A DNA stretch of 64,000 nt from Maridesulfovibrio ferrireducens. Lineage in GTDB: Bacteria; Desulfobacterota; Desulfovibrionia; Desulfovibrionales; Desulfovibrionaceae. The stretch covers positions 62,001-126,000 of the forward strand of contig NZ_JAEINN010000008.1 of assembly GCF_016342405.1 (NCBI RefSeq), given 5' to 3'. Shown one piece after another: positions 35,094 to 43,526 of this stretch. Position 1 is the first letter of the stretch. Every line of letters starts with the position of its first letter. The notes beneath the pieces are model-generated. The model was not told the DNA's origin, searched no databases, and saw only the letters and a program-made list of their open reading frames with translations. The translations under genes were made by a program, and so were the position numbers.

Positions 35094-36662
35094 TTATTTA
35101 TTCTTTTTAGCACCGGTGTATTTTTTTACATCAATATTATATTTTTTAACTTTATAATTAACGATTCTATAGCTGACTCTGAGATCTCTTGCAGCTTGAA
35201 GCATGTTTCCACGTGCTTTTTTCAGAGAGTCTACAAGAAGCTCCTGCTCGAATTTAGCGACAGCTTCACCGAAAGATAAGGAAGTATCTGTTGCGGTACT
35301 CTCAGCTGTCTGCAAAGTCGGCGGAAGGTGATAAGTGCGTATTACTTCTTCTTCACAAATCAGCACCGCCCGTTCGAGACAATTTTTCAGTTCACGAACA
35401 TTTCCAGGCCAGTGGTATTGAGTAAAAAGATCAATGGCCGGACTTGAAATTCTTTTAATGTTTTTATCATATTCTTTGGAAAATATTTCTAAAAACTGTT
35501 CAGCAAGAGGTAGAATATCTTCACGTCTTTCACGAAGTGCAGGTATGAATATGGGGAAAACATTTACTCTGTAGAATAAATCTTCTCTGAATCTGCCTTC
35601 TTTCAGTAGTTTTTCAAGAGGTTGATGAGTCGCACATATCAGGCGAACATCAACTGTGATGGGGTGTTCGGAACCTACTCTTTGAATTTCTTTTTCTTGA
35701 ATAGCTCTAAGCACTTTGGCCTGAGCGTCTAAGGAAAGTTCTCCGATTTCATCAAGGAACAAGGTGCCGTTGTTTGCAACTTCAAACAGACCGCGTTTGT
35801 TTTGATATGCTCCGGTAAACGCACCTTTCTGGTGTCCAAAAAGTTCACTTTCAACAAGTTCTGCGGGGAGAGCAGCGCAGTTCAGCTTTACAAGAGGTTT
35901 GTCTCTACGGGGGCTGCATGCGTGGATAGCTTCGGCCAGCAGTTCTTTACCTGTGCCGGATTCTCCGCGTAAAAGAGCTGTTGCTCTGCTGGGTCCAACC
36001 TGTCTGGCCTGCCGTAAAACTTGTTTGATGCTTTTTGAAGTTGCAACAAAGTTAGCAGGAGGCGGGACTTCCTGACCACCGAGCAAAGATCCTTGACTCA
36101 ACATTTGAGCCTGAAGAGACATTTCTTCCTGAAGACGTGAAACCTGATTTGAAATCAGGGCAGCGACAACTTCGAGAAACTGTTTGTGCTCTAAAAGGTT
36201 ATCCATAGGAAGGATCGGTGAATCTACACTGAGAGTTCCAAGTACGTTATGATCTTCTTTAGAATTTACTTTTTTAATGGGAACACAGATAAAAGAAAGT
36301 GATTTAAGTTCTTCGTCTGATCTTCCGAAGGCTTTGTTTAGAAAGTCGGTGTTCTCGGACATTCTGGGAATTACGACAGCTTGCCCTGTTTCGTAAACCC
36401 TTCCTACAACTCCCTTGCCGGGAGAATAGGTGACGTGGTCAATTTTGGCCGGACTGTGAGTTATCGACAGTTTTAGTTTTTCAGATTTCGGGTCCATGAT
36501 GGCCAGAAATGCACGCTGGAAGTGGAGGTCTTTGGCTAGAATTTTTAAAATTGAGTTAAGGCTCAGCTCCAGATCATTTTGCGGAGCTATAGAATCGAGA
36601 ATTTCATTCAGGGTAGTTAGGTAAATATTTTCCACTTTTTCCGGCTGTCCATTAATACTCAT
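35094..36662 (-). CDS. Sigma54-dependent transcriptional activator (GAF-AAA+-Fis type)
   Basis: This 522-residue NifA-like enhancer-binding protein has a GAF sensor (about residues 20-175), an AAA+ domain with Walker A GESGTGKE (233-240), the sigma54-contact loop GAFTGA (280-285) and the Walker B DEIGEL, and a C-terminal Fis-type helix-turn-helix (NMLQAARDLRVSYRIVNYKV). It activates RNA polymerase with sigma54 in response to a small molecule or redox signal bound by GAF. Its targets are unknown; the flanking ior and kor operons are candidates, but I find no clear -24/-12 site upstream of either. Confidence 0.92.
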   Translation of the reverse strand: MSINGQPEKVENIYLTTLNEILDSIAPQNDLELSLNSILKILAKDLHFQRAFLAIMDPKSEKLKLSITHSPAKIDHVTYSPGKGVVGRVYETGQAVVIPRMSENTDFLNKAFGRSDEELKSLSFICVPIKKVNSKEDHNVLGTLSVDSPILPMDNLLEHKQFLEVVAALISNQVSRLQEEMSLQAQMLSQGSLLGGQEVPPPANFVATSKSIKQVLRQARQVGPSRATALLRGESGTGKELLAEAIHACSPRRDKPLVKLNCAALPAELVESELFGHQKGAFTGAYQNKRGLFEVANNGTLFLDEIGELSLDAQAKVLRAIQEKEIQRVGSEHPITVDVRLICATHQPLEKLLKEGRFREDLFYRVNVFPIFIPALRERREDILPLAEQFLEIFSKEYDKNIKRISSPAIDLFTQYHWPGNVRELKNCLERAVLICEEEVIRTYHLPPTLQTAESTATDTSLSFGEAVAKFEQELLVDSLKKARGNMLQAARDLRVSYRIVNYKVKKYNIDVKKYTGAKKNK

Positions 36663-36777
36663 GTTTTATACTCGTGCCGTCCAGGCTGTCTTTGTTTTCA
36701 GCTTTTTCGAATCTTATCGGTCTTGAAAAGGGTGATGATTCGCGGTTTCGGCCTAAATTTCAGTTGTCTTTAATCCG

Positions 36778-36816
36778 TAAAAAGTCGACAGCCGCAACTT
36801 GGGTCGCGGCTGTCGA
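36778..36816 (-). terminator. Intrinsic terminator of the ior operon
   Basis: On the minus strand TCGACAGCCGC (complement of 36806-36816) pairs with GCGGCTGTCGA (complement of 36785-36795), followed by C and five T. It lies 12 bases after the iorB stop. Confidence 0.88.
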
Positions 36817-36827
36817 AATGTTAATTA

Positions 36828-37415
36828 TCAGGATACAGCTTCCACCCCTAATTGAAGGGCTTTGATGTTGATATCCGCTATTTTGGGCTTCATGACAGAT
36901 TTGATCGTTACTGCCAATTCTTCCGGTTTCAGGGGAATTAAGCCTGTCGCGCAGAGAGCTCCGAGAAGAGCTATGTTTCCGCTTTGGACCGCTCCGGCTT
37001 TAAGACCTAAGCTCTGGCAAGGGATGAAGTATGCTTTGCTTGCGCAACTGTTAACTTTTTCCTTGATGTAGTCTAAAGGAGTTTCTTCGTCTTTACCTGT
37101 TGAAACACTCAATGGATGGATATATTCAGTACTTGAAAGAATAACACCACCGGGTTTCAGGTAGGGAAGAGCACGAAGGGTTTCAAGCGGTTCGAAACCG
37201 AGAATTATGTCGGCTTCACCATGTGCTATTTTAGGAGAAGACATTCCCAGAAGAATTGCTGATTCAACAACTCCGCCTCGTTGTGCCATTCCGTGTATTT
37301 CTCCTGCAGTGACATCTGTTCCATTATCAAGAATTGCCTGTGCAAGAAGATTAGTGGCTGTCAGGGTTCCCTGTCCGCCCACTCCAGTCATGAATATACG
37401 CAATCTAGTACTCAT
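36828..37415 (-). CDS. iorB: Indolepyruvate:ferredoxin oxidoreductase beta subunit
   Basis: This 195-residue POR gamma-like protein shows MTGVGGQGTLTATNLLAQA and GEIHGMAQRGGVVES, as in IorB. With IorA it decarboxylates aryl pyruvates (from Trp, Phe, Tyr transamination) to aryl-acetyl-CoA with ferredoxin as acceptor. Its ATG overlaps the iorA stop (TAATG), so the pair is coupled. It is the last gene of the unit, followed by a terminator. Confidence 0.93.
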   Translation of the reverse strand: MSTRLRIFMTGVGGQGTLTATNLLAQAILDNGTDVTAGEIHGMAQRGGVVESAILLGMSSPKIAHGEADIILGFEPLETLRALPYLKPGGVILSSTEYIHPLSVSTGKDEETPLDYIKEKVNSCASKAYFIPCQSLGLKAGAVQSGNIALLGALCATGLIPLKPEELAVTIKSVMKPKIADINIKALQLGVEAVS

Positions 37416-39259
37416 TAGCTGTTCCTCTTTCTGGCTTTTATGTCTTTAGTCATTTGCAGACAAAGCATACAGCCAGAGCAAAGAGTTTCATTAATACTGA
37501 CCCCGTCTTCGTCCTTTTCAAATGCAGGACAAGCAATTGCTTCCATACAGCTGATTACTTCGTCACTTTGGTTGGCAACATAAGCAGTCTGAGTCGGCTT
37601 TTTACCCAAAGCTCTTTTAGCAAAGAGCGGACATGGATCTTTTGCGATCAGAACTCTTACGCCTTGCAACTCTTTAAGCTCTTCAAGAGCCTTGAAAGTA
37701 GCTTTCTGGTTAAGCGGGCTGACAGTACGTATTTCGTTTACGCCGCATCCTTTAACGATTGCTTCAATACTAATCTGAGCTGGATTAGAGCCGAGAAGTG
37801 TTGTTTCAACTCCGGGATTAGGCTGATGTCCGGTCATGGCAGTTGTGCTGTTATCAAGAATAACCAGTAATATATTGTGCTGGTTGAATACTGCATTCAC
37901 CAGTCCGGTAATTCCGGAATGGAAGAATGTTGAGTCTCCGATGAATCCAACTACAGTCTGACCGGAAGCGCGGGCAACGCCGGATCCGGCAGAGATAGAT
38001 GATCCCATGCAAAGCAGAAAGTCTGCTGCATTAAGTGGAGGCAGAATTCCGAGTGTGTAACACCCGATGTCAGATGAGCAGACTGCTTCAGGTCCGAACA
38101 CTTTTTTAGCGGCATAATATGTCGCGCGGTGAGGGCATCCGGCACAAAGGTTCGGAGGTCTTACAGGAAGACCTTCTTCTGCTGCACAAAAATCAATTTT
38201 CTCAGGTGTAAGCCCGAGAACTTCGTGAATTATTGCAGAAACGTTACCAGTGGAGTATTCTCCATTCAGTGGTAAGTTTGCATTTTCTTTACCGATAATT
38301 TCTATAGAAATAGAATGCTTCTGAGCTAGAACTCTAAATTCATTTTCAAGGAAAGGCTCAAGCTCTTCAAGAATGATTACCTTGTTCACAGATGACATGA
38401 AATCGGTAACAAGCTTTTCAGGAAGAGGAAAAGTAAATCCTAATTCGAGTAATTTGAACTTATCTGCCAGGCCGGAATCAATAAGAGCATCATTAATATA
38501 AGCTCTGCAAATACCCGAAGCAACAATACCTATTTTTCCGTTACCGGAAATTTTGTTGTACACGGATTTTTCTGCCAATTCGCGTAATTCTTCAAGCTTT
38601 TTAAGCAGCGCGACATGCATCGGGCGGGCAAAAGCCGGAATAGGTACGTACTTGGAAGGATTCCTTTTAAAACCTTCAGGAGCAGCCAGTTTGGCGATTG
38701 GGCCGTATTCAACAGGGCCGCGCAAGTGGTTTACCCGGGTTGTTGTTCTAAGCAGAACCGGAGAAGATGTTTCGCGTGACATATTAAGAGCGTCACGAGT
38801 CATATCTTTTGCTTCCTGCGCAGTAGAAGGCTCAAAGCAAGCCATGCCGGCAAGGCGCGCGTAGTAGCGGTTGTCCTGCTCGTTCTGACTTGAATGACAG
38901 CCCGGATCGTCTGCGGAAAGCAGCACCATACCACCGGGTGTACCAACATATGCAAGTGTCATAAGCGGATCAGCCGCTACGTTTACACCTACATGTTTCA
39001 TGGTTGTCAGAGTCATTGCTCCGGCAAGAGTCGCTCCGCCACCTACTTCAAGGGCAACTTTTTCATTTACTGAATATTCAAATGAAAAATCGCCTTCGCT
39101 GGATAGGCGGAAGAAAGTATCGGGTACTTCTGATGAAGGGGTACCCGGATAACAGGTAACCATTTGTATTCCGGCTTCAATACCTCCTCTGACAATAGCT
39201 TCATTGCCTAACAGGAGTTTTTTTTGACCGGGATTATCGGCGAGAAGTGGATGAGCCAT
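37415..39259 (-). CDS. iorA: Indolepyruvate:ferredoxin oxidoreductase alpha subunit, with a single Fe-S cluster
   Basis: This 614-residue protein has the pyrimidine-binding half first (LLGNEAIVRGGIEAG, YPGTPSSEV), a central TPP-binding half (CAGCPHRATYYAAKK, GDSTFFHSGITGLVNAVFN) and a short ferredoxin-like tail. The tail normally holds two [4Fe-4S] clusters. Here Cys594, Cys597, Cys600 (CSGCMLC) and Cys577 (ACPAF) remain, exactly the set for one cluster, while the first CxxCxxC is missing and the last Cys is Thr604. The rest of the enzyme looks intact. It starts at ATG 39259 and lies 15 bases beyond the TPR gene on the same strand. Confidence 0.93.
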   Translation of the reverse strand: MAHPLLADNPGQKKLLLGNEAIVRGGIEAGIQMVTCYPGTPSSEVPDTFFRLSSEGDFSFEYSVNEKVALEVGGGATLAGAMTLTTMKHVGVNVAADPLMTLAYVGTPGGMVLLSADDPGCHSSQNEQDNRYYARLAGMACFEPSTAQEAKDMTRDALNMSRETSSPVLLRTTTRVNHLRGPVEYGPIAKLAAPEGFKRNPSKYVPIPAFARPMHVALLKKLEELRELAEKSVYNKISGNGKIGIVASGICRAYINDALIDSGLADKFKLLELGFTFPLPEKLVTDFMSSVNKVIILEELEPFLENEFRVLAQKHSISIEIIGKENANLPLNGEYSTGNVSAIIHEVLGLTPEKIDFCAAEEGLPVRPPNLCAGCPHRATYYAAKKVFGPEAVCSSDIGCYTLGILPPLNAADFLLCMGSSISAGSGVARASGQTVVGFIGDSTFFHSGITGLVNAVFNQHNILLVILDNSTTAMTGHQPNPGVETTLLGSNPAQISIEAIVKGCGVNEIRTVSPLNQKATFKALEELKELQGVRVLIAKDPCPLFAKRALGKKPTQTAYVANQSDEVISCMEAIACPAFEKDEDGVSINETLCSGCMLCLQMTKDIKARKRNS

Positions 39260-39274
39260 AAATGCGCTCCTATC

Positions 39275-39931
39275 TTAATTAAGCTTAGTCTTAAGCTCTA
39301 CAATTTTGCTCTCAAAGTAGAGCCTCTGTGAGGGATTGTTGTTAAGCAGTCCCTGATATGCCTGAATTGCAAGCTGAATGTTGCCTGATTTCTCAGCGGC
39401 TTCAGCGAGTAATCTGTCAATTGTGCTTGTGAAGTTGTCACCGGTTTTGTCTTTGAGTGCCTGCAGAATTTTGACAGCTTCTTCAGGTTTGTCAGAAAGG
39501 ATCAGACATTTTGCCTGTCCGAGAGATGCAACGGGAGACATTGCTTCATTTCTTTTTGCAATTTCTGCCCAGACTGCTTCTGCTTTCATGAACTTAGAAT
39601 CGTCCATCCATGCTTTGGCGAGAGCCAATTCAACAGCCGGTTTCATATCAGAAGGAGCGGTTGTCAAAAATGCTGCAAGTTCTTCAGCCTTTTTTGTTCC
39701 GCTATATTTGATAAGAATGGTTCCGAGTTCACTTTGAGCTTTTACCTGTTTTTGCTGCTGCATGTACTGGTAGCCGGAAAAACCTGCTGCTAGAACAAGA
39801 ATTACTGCAATCCCGATGGCAATAGCCTTTCCGTTTCTAAGAAGAAAATCGAGAAGAGGGTGGATGCTTTCGGGTGCGGTTGCCTGCACCTCGTCAATAA
39901 GGTCGTGTGTGGTCTGTTTGTTATCTTCCAT
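39275..39931 (-). CDS. TPR-like membrane-anchored protein (YfgM type)
   Basis: This protein of about 218 residues has an acidic cytosolic start, one membrane helix (IAIGIAVILVLAAGFSGYQYM) and a helical repeat region of TPR style (AKAWMDDSKFMKAEAVWAEI, LAIQAYQGLLNNNPSQ). The layout resembles YfgM, an ancillary SecYEG/periplasmic chaperone partner. ATG 39931 is preferred over 39970, with GGAGG about 12 bases upstream, a loose spacing. It may be co-transcribed with iorA, which follows after 15 bases. Confidence 0.75.
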   Translation of the reverse strand: MEDNKQTTHDLIDEVQATAPESIHPLLDFLLRNGKAIAIGIAVILVLAAGFSGYQYMQQQKQVKAQSELGTILIKYSGTKKAEELAAFLTTAPSDMKPAVELALAKAWMDDSKFMKAEAVWAEIAKRNEAMSPVASLGQAKCLILSDKPEEAVKILQALKDKTGDNFTSTIDRLLAEAAEKSGNIQLAIQAYQGLLNNNPSQRLYFESKIVELKTKLN

Positions 39932-40065
39932 ATTAAAGAAGAGCCTCCGGGATATTGATGGATTTTGCACAAAGTTAAGTGCGCTTTATAAAGTAGTCTG
40001 ACAAAAAGGTCAAAACTGAATTTTCAAGTTAAGGGTCCGTAACATCAGGTAAAATATGAAAGTGC

Positions 40066-40113
40066 CTGAAAAAGATTACAAAAATAGTAAAAAAAAATTA
40101 CTATGTTTTTCAG
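40066..40113. repeat. Composite AT-rich inverted repeat upstream of proA
   Basis: CTGAAAAA (40066-40073) pairs with TTTTTCAG (40106-40113), and inside it ATAGTAA pairs with TTACTAT around an A-rich loop. It lies between the divergent TPR gene and proA. It may be a weak terminator or an operator. The rest of 39932-40246 holds no gene. Confidence 0.45.
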
Positions 40114-40246
40114 TTATACGCCGAAAAATGCTCCTCATTGGTAATTGGTAGTTGACTTTTTTGCAATATCCTTAGTAGCCCAAATTGATCGATAGGTGGA
40201 AAATAAGTAATTTCAGTTAATATATCTTGTTTCAAGGTGGACTATA

Positions 40247-41506
40247 ATGAATTTTGCAGAAGCAATGAAAGACGTAGCCCGTAAGGCTAAAAAAGCAGCA
40301 CGTAAAATTTCGTGCGCAGACGGTTCCGTCAGAAATGGCGCTATTTTAAAGTTGGCATCTTTGCTCGAACAGGAGCAGGAATTTATCTTTGCTGAAAACC
40401 GCAAAGACCTTGATGCTGCAAAAGAGCGCGGGCTTGATAACGCTCGCATGCAGCGCCTCGAAATTTCTCCGGCAGTTTTGAATTATATGATTCAGGGTTG
40501 TAATGAAGTTGCTGCGCAGACAGACCCTGTGGGCGAAATTGAAAAAATGGAACGTCGTCCAAGTGGAGTGCTTGTCGGGAAAATGCGCATCCCTCTCGGC
40601 GTTATTATGATGATTTTCGAATCCCGTCCTAATGTGACTGTTGATGCCGCTGTGCTGTGTTTGAAAGCTGGTAATTCGATTATCCTGCGAGGCGGTTCGG
40701 AAGCTATTCATTCGAATTTAGCGCTGGCTTCGCTTATTCATAAAGCTCTTGAAAGTCAGAATCTGCCTGGGGATGCGGCTCAGGTTGTGGCTGTTACTGA
40801 CCGCGAAGCTGTCAGCGAACTGCTGAAACTCGACGAGTATATTGATGTTGTCATTCCCCGCGGCGGAGAAGGACTGATTCGTGCCGTCGTTCAGCAGGCT
40901 ACTATGCCTGTTCTCAAGCATTATAAGGGCGTATGTCATATTTTTGTTGATAAGTTTGCGGATATTGCGAAGTCTGTTGATATTATTAAAAATTCTAAAA
41001 CCCAGAAGCCCGGTGTTTGTAATGCCCTTGAGGGTGTTCTGGTTCATGAAGATATTGCTGAAGATTTTCTGCCTGCAATGGCGACAATTCTCGGTGCATG
41101 CGGAGTTCAGTTCAGAGCGTGTCCGCGTTCAATGTCCTTGCTTGGAAATACCGCGATCGCCGCAACTATTGATGACTTCGGGTATGAATTTCTGGATTTA
41201 ATTCTGACTGTGAAAGTTGTTTCAAGTCAGGATGACGCTCAGGATTATATAGCTCGATACGGTTCAAATCATACCGAAGTGATTCTTACAAAAGATCACG
41301 ATCGTGCCATGCGTTTTGTGCGTGAAGTGGATGCTTCAATGGTCGGGGTTAATTGTTCCACCAGATTCAATGACGGCGGACAGTTGGGACTCGGCGCGGA
41401 AATAGGAATATCTACCTCAAAGCTTCATTCGTACGGTCCCATGGGAGCTAGAGAGCTGACCAGTACAAAGTTTGTTTCGCTCGGAGAATGGAATATCCGC
41501 CTTTAA
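40247..41506 (+). CDS. proA: Glutamate-5-semialdehyde dehydrogenase (gamma-glutamyl phosphate reductase)
   Basis: This 419-residue enzyme reduces gamma-glutamyl phosphate to glutamate semialdehyde in proline synthesis. It shows the aldehyde-dehydrogenase fold with the family blocks IFESRPNVTVDAAVLCLKAG, ILRGGSEAIHSN, VIPRGGEGLIR and the catalytic Cys in KPGVCNALEGVLV. Length is normal. AAGGTGG lies ahead of the ATG. It is monocistronic, with no proB adjacent. Confidence 0.96.
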   Translation: MNFAEAMKDVARKAKKAARKISCADGSVRNGAILKLASLLEQEQEFIFAENRKDLDAAKERGLDNARMQRLEISPAVLNYMIQGCNEVAAQTDPVGEIEKMERRPSGVLVGKMRIPLGVIMMIFESRPNVTVDAAVLCLKAGNSIILRGGSEAIHSNLALASLIHKALESQNLPGDAAQVVAVTDREAVSELLKLDEYIDVVIPRGGEGLIRAVVQQATMPVLKHYKGVCHIFVDKFADIAKSVDIIKNSKTQKPGVCNALEGVLVHEDIAEDFLPAMATILGACGVQFRACPRSMSLLGNTAIAATIDDFGYEFLDLILTVKVVSSQDDAQDYIARYGSNHTEVILTKDHDRAMRFVREVDASMVGVNCSTRFNDGGQLGLGAEIGISTSKLHSYGPMGARELTSTKFVSLGEWNIRL

Positions 41507-41558
41507 AACTAAGTTTTTAACCTAGTTCTGTATGTCTTTTATTGTTTGAAATATTAAA

Positions 41559-41599
41559 TCCCGGTGAGACTTGTTTTAAGCGCTCGCCGGGAATTTTTT
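41559..41599 (+). terminator. Intrinsic terminator of proA
   Basis: TCCCGGTGAG (41559-41568) pairs with CTCGCCGGGA (41583-41592, one G-U), followed by six T. It ends just before the nadD ribosome site. Confidence 0.85.
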
Positions 41600-41612
41600 G
41601 AGGTTATATTTT

Positions 41613-42278
41613 ATGAAAATAGGGTTGTTCGGCGGCAGTTTTAATCCTGTTCACAATACTCACATTGATGTTTCATCCGCAGTGATGAAGCGTCTTGGGC
41701 TTGATCAGGTGCTGTTTGTTCCGGCAGGGAATCCTTACCATAAAAAATGTGGAACCATGTTGCCTGCTGAGCTTAGATTTGAATTGATTCAGAGGGCTGT
41801 TGATGGTTTAGACAATTTTGATGTCAGTGATATCGATATGTCTTCGATCGGTCCCACATATACGGTACAGACACTTAAAGAAGCGTTGAAACGTTATCCA
41901 GAAGATGAGTTGTATTTCTTAATGGGGCAGGATGCCTTCAATTCTCTGCCCGGCTGGAAAGATTGGGAAAAGATTCCACTTCTCGCGAATATCGTCGCTG
42001 TCAGCCGGGGAAAATCTGATGCTGGTGAAATGACTGTACTTCTCAAAAAAATATTCACAGACATTGATAATACAGACACAAATGAGTGGAAATTAAAGGA
42101 CGGAAAGTCTGTTTACATAATTGATGATTTTGATTTTAAAATCAGCTCTACATTTGTTCGCAAGGTATGGAGAGAGGGCGGTGATATCAGCCCATATGTT
42201 CCTGCCGCAGTTGCTGATTATGTCAAAGGTAAAGCGGATGAATTCAATAAGTATTGGGGTTTAGAAGAATATTCATAA
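41613..42278 (+). CDS. nadD: Nicotinate-nucleotide adenylyltransferase
   Basis: This protein of about 221 residues adenylates nicotinate mononucleotide in NAD synthesis. GLFGGSFNPVHNTHI holds the HxxH nucleotidyl-transfer motif, YFLMGQDAFNSLPGWKDWEKI the substrate loop, and SSTFVRK the ISSTxIR-like motif. ATG 41613 is chosen with TGAGG at 41599-41603. Its 3' end overlaps the converging glycosyltransferase gene by 35 bases. Confidence 0.93.
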   Translation: MKIGLFGGSFNPVHNTHIDVSSAVMKRLGLDQVLFVPAGNPYHKKCGTMLPAELRFELIQRAVDGLDNFDVSDIDMSSIGPTYTVQTLKEALKRYPEDELYFLMGQDAFNSLPGWKDWEKIPLLANIVAVSRGKSDAGEMTVLLKKIFTDIDNTDTNEWKLKDGKSVYIIDDFDFKISSTFVRKVWREGGDISPYVPAAVADYVKGKADEFNKYWGLEEYS

Positions 42279-43257
42279 TCTTTTCAGGGTGGATATTTTT
42301 TAAACATTCGCGGTTTTTGTTGCAATTGCTTTTCCCATGAAGTGAGCAGGGACGGCAGTTAAGGTCCAACTCCAATATGCGGTCATATTTACCAGCCGGA
42401 TAGAATCCCCAGACTTTAGAGGTCGGTCCGAACATTGCTATAACGGGAGTTCCCACACCGGCTGCAAGGTGCATAGGGCCGGAATCTCCGGTTACCAAAA
42501 ATTTTGCTTCCTGCAAAAGAGCTGAGGTCTGTCTCAGAGAAAGTCTGTTTGTGAAATTCCATTCAGATTTGCCGGCATTCAATATGTTTTCATCTTTACC
42601 TACTACCGCCCATTGGATTCCCTTTTCATCAAGCTGTCTTATAAGCTCTATCCAGTATTCGCGGGGCCATGCTTTGTCCGGGTGAGTAGCATATGGATGA
42701 AGTGCGATAAAATTTTTATTCAAATTTTCGCGTTTCATCATTGAAAGCGCATTACATTTTTCAGATTTTGTAAGGTAAATGTGGGGCAGAAGTTTTTTTG
42801 CCTCCGGGAGTTTTTTTTCAATTGCGGATGTGTAGCGTACAGTTACAGGTTTATCTTCTAGAACTTTTTCGAGTTTGGATGAACGTGTAAGTTTAAACAG
42901 TCTGCGCTCAAGGCTGAATTTTTTATAACGGGACACAGTGCCGCGCCAACGCATGGCAAGTATTCTGGATCTGAGTGTTGAGTGCAGGTCAATCAGTTCA
43001 CAGCCTTCATATTTCAGCGCAAGCTCTCCAGCCTTGGAAATCCAAGCTGAATCTCCGAGATCATTTTTATCAAGTTTGATAATTTCAGTTATATGCGGGT
43101 TCTTTTCTAAGGGCGCGGCATATTGCTGTTTAGTTATTACGCTGAAAGTCCAGCCGTACTTCTTCGCCCAGAAATCTATAACTCCGGTTGTCAGGATTAG
43201 ATCTCCAAGAGCGCTGAGTCTGAATATAATTTTGTGATTGTCTTTTAACGGGTGCAT
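42244..43257 (-). CDS. Glycosyltransferase family 9 (heptosyltransferase-like)
   Basis: This 337-residue protein has the two-domain GT-B style of ADP-heptose:LPS transferases: FRLSALGDLILTTG at the N-terminus and VTGDSGPMHLAAGVGTP with MFGPTSKVWGFYP in the C-terminal domain. A Cys cluster near the end (CRPCSLHGKSNCNKNREC) is common in this family. It probably adds a sugar to lipopolysaccharide core. It overlaps the end of nadD tail to tail. Confidence 0.88.
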   Translation of the reverse strand: MHPLKDNHKIIFRLSALGDLILTTGVIDFWAKKYGWTFSVITKQQYAAPLEKNPHITEIIKLDKNDLGDSAWISKAGELALKYEGCELIDLHSTLRSRILAMRWRGTVSRYKKFSLERRLFKLTRSSKLEKVLEDKPVTVRYTSAIEKKLPEAKKLLPHIYLTKSEKCNALSMMKRENLNKNFIALHPYATHPDKAWPREYWIELIRQLDEKGIQWAVVGKDENILNAGKSEWNFTNRLSLRQTSALLQEAKFLVTGDSGPMHLAAGVGTPVIAMFGPTSKVWGFYPAGKYDRILELDLNCRPCSLHGKSNCNKNRECLKNIHPEKIMNILLNPNTY

Positions 43258-43526
43258 TATCGCGCTATTTTAATTGTGCAGAGCAAAAGGTCAATGTAAA
43301 TTTTACCTTTGAATTTTAGCAGTATTGCTATTTGTCATGTCATTTTCTGTGAAACAGCTTATAAAGTGTCATCTGTTTTTATTTTAAAGTCATAAATGAT
43401 TCTTCATTTCGTACTGATTCGGGGACGGCTACCCTATTTCTGTTGCACGGGTAGTATCCTTCTGATAGTTATCTAGCTATACTTTTTTGCGAATCATCGC
43501 TTTGAGTAACTTTAACAAAAAAATTA

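Noticed and set aside
37454-37870. 138-codon open frame on the plus strand inside iorA
   Set aside because: It is the complement of well-conserved iorA coding sequence with no ribosome site; a shadow frame.
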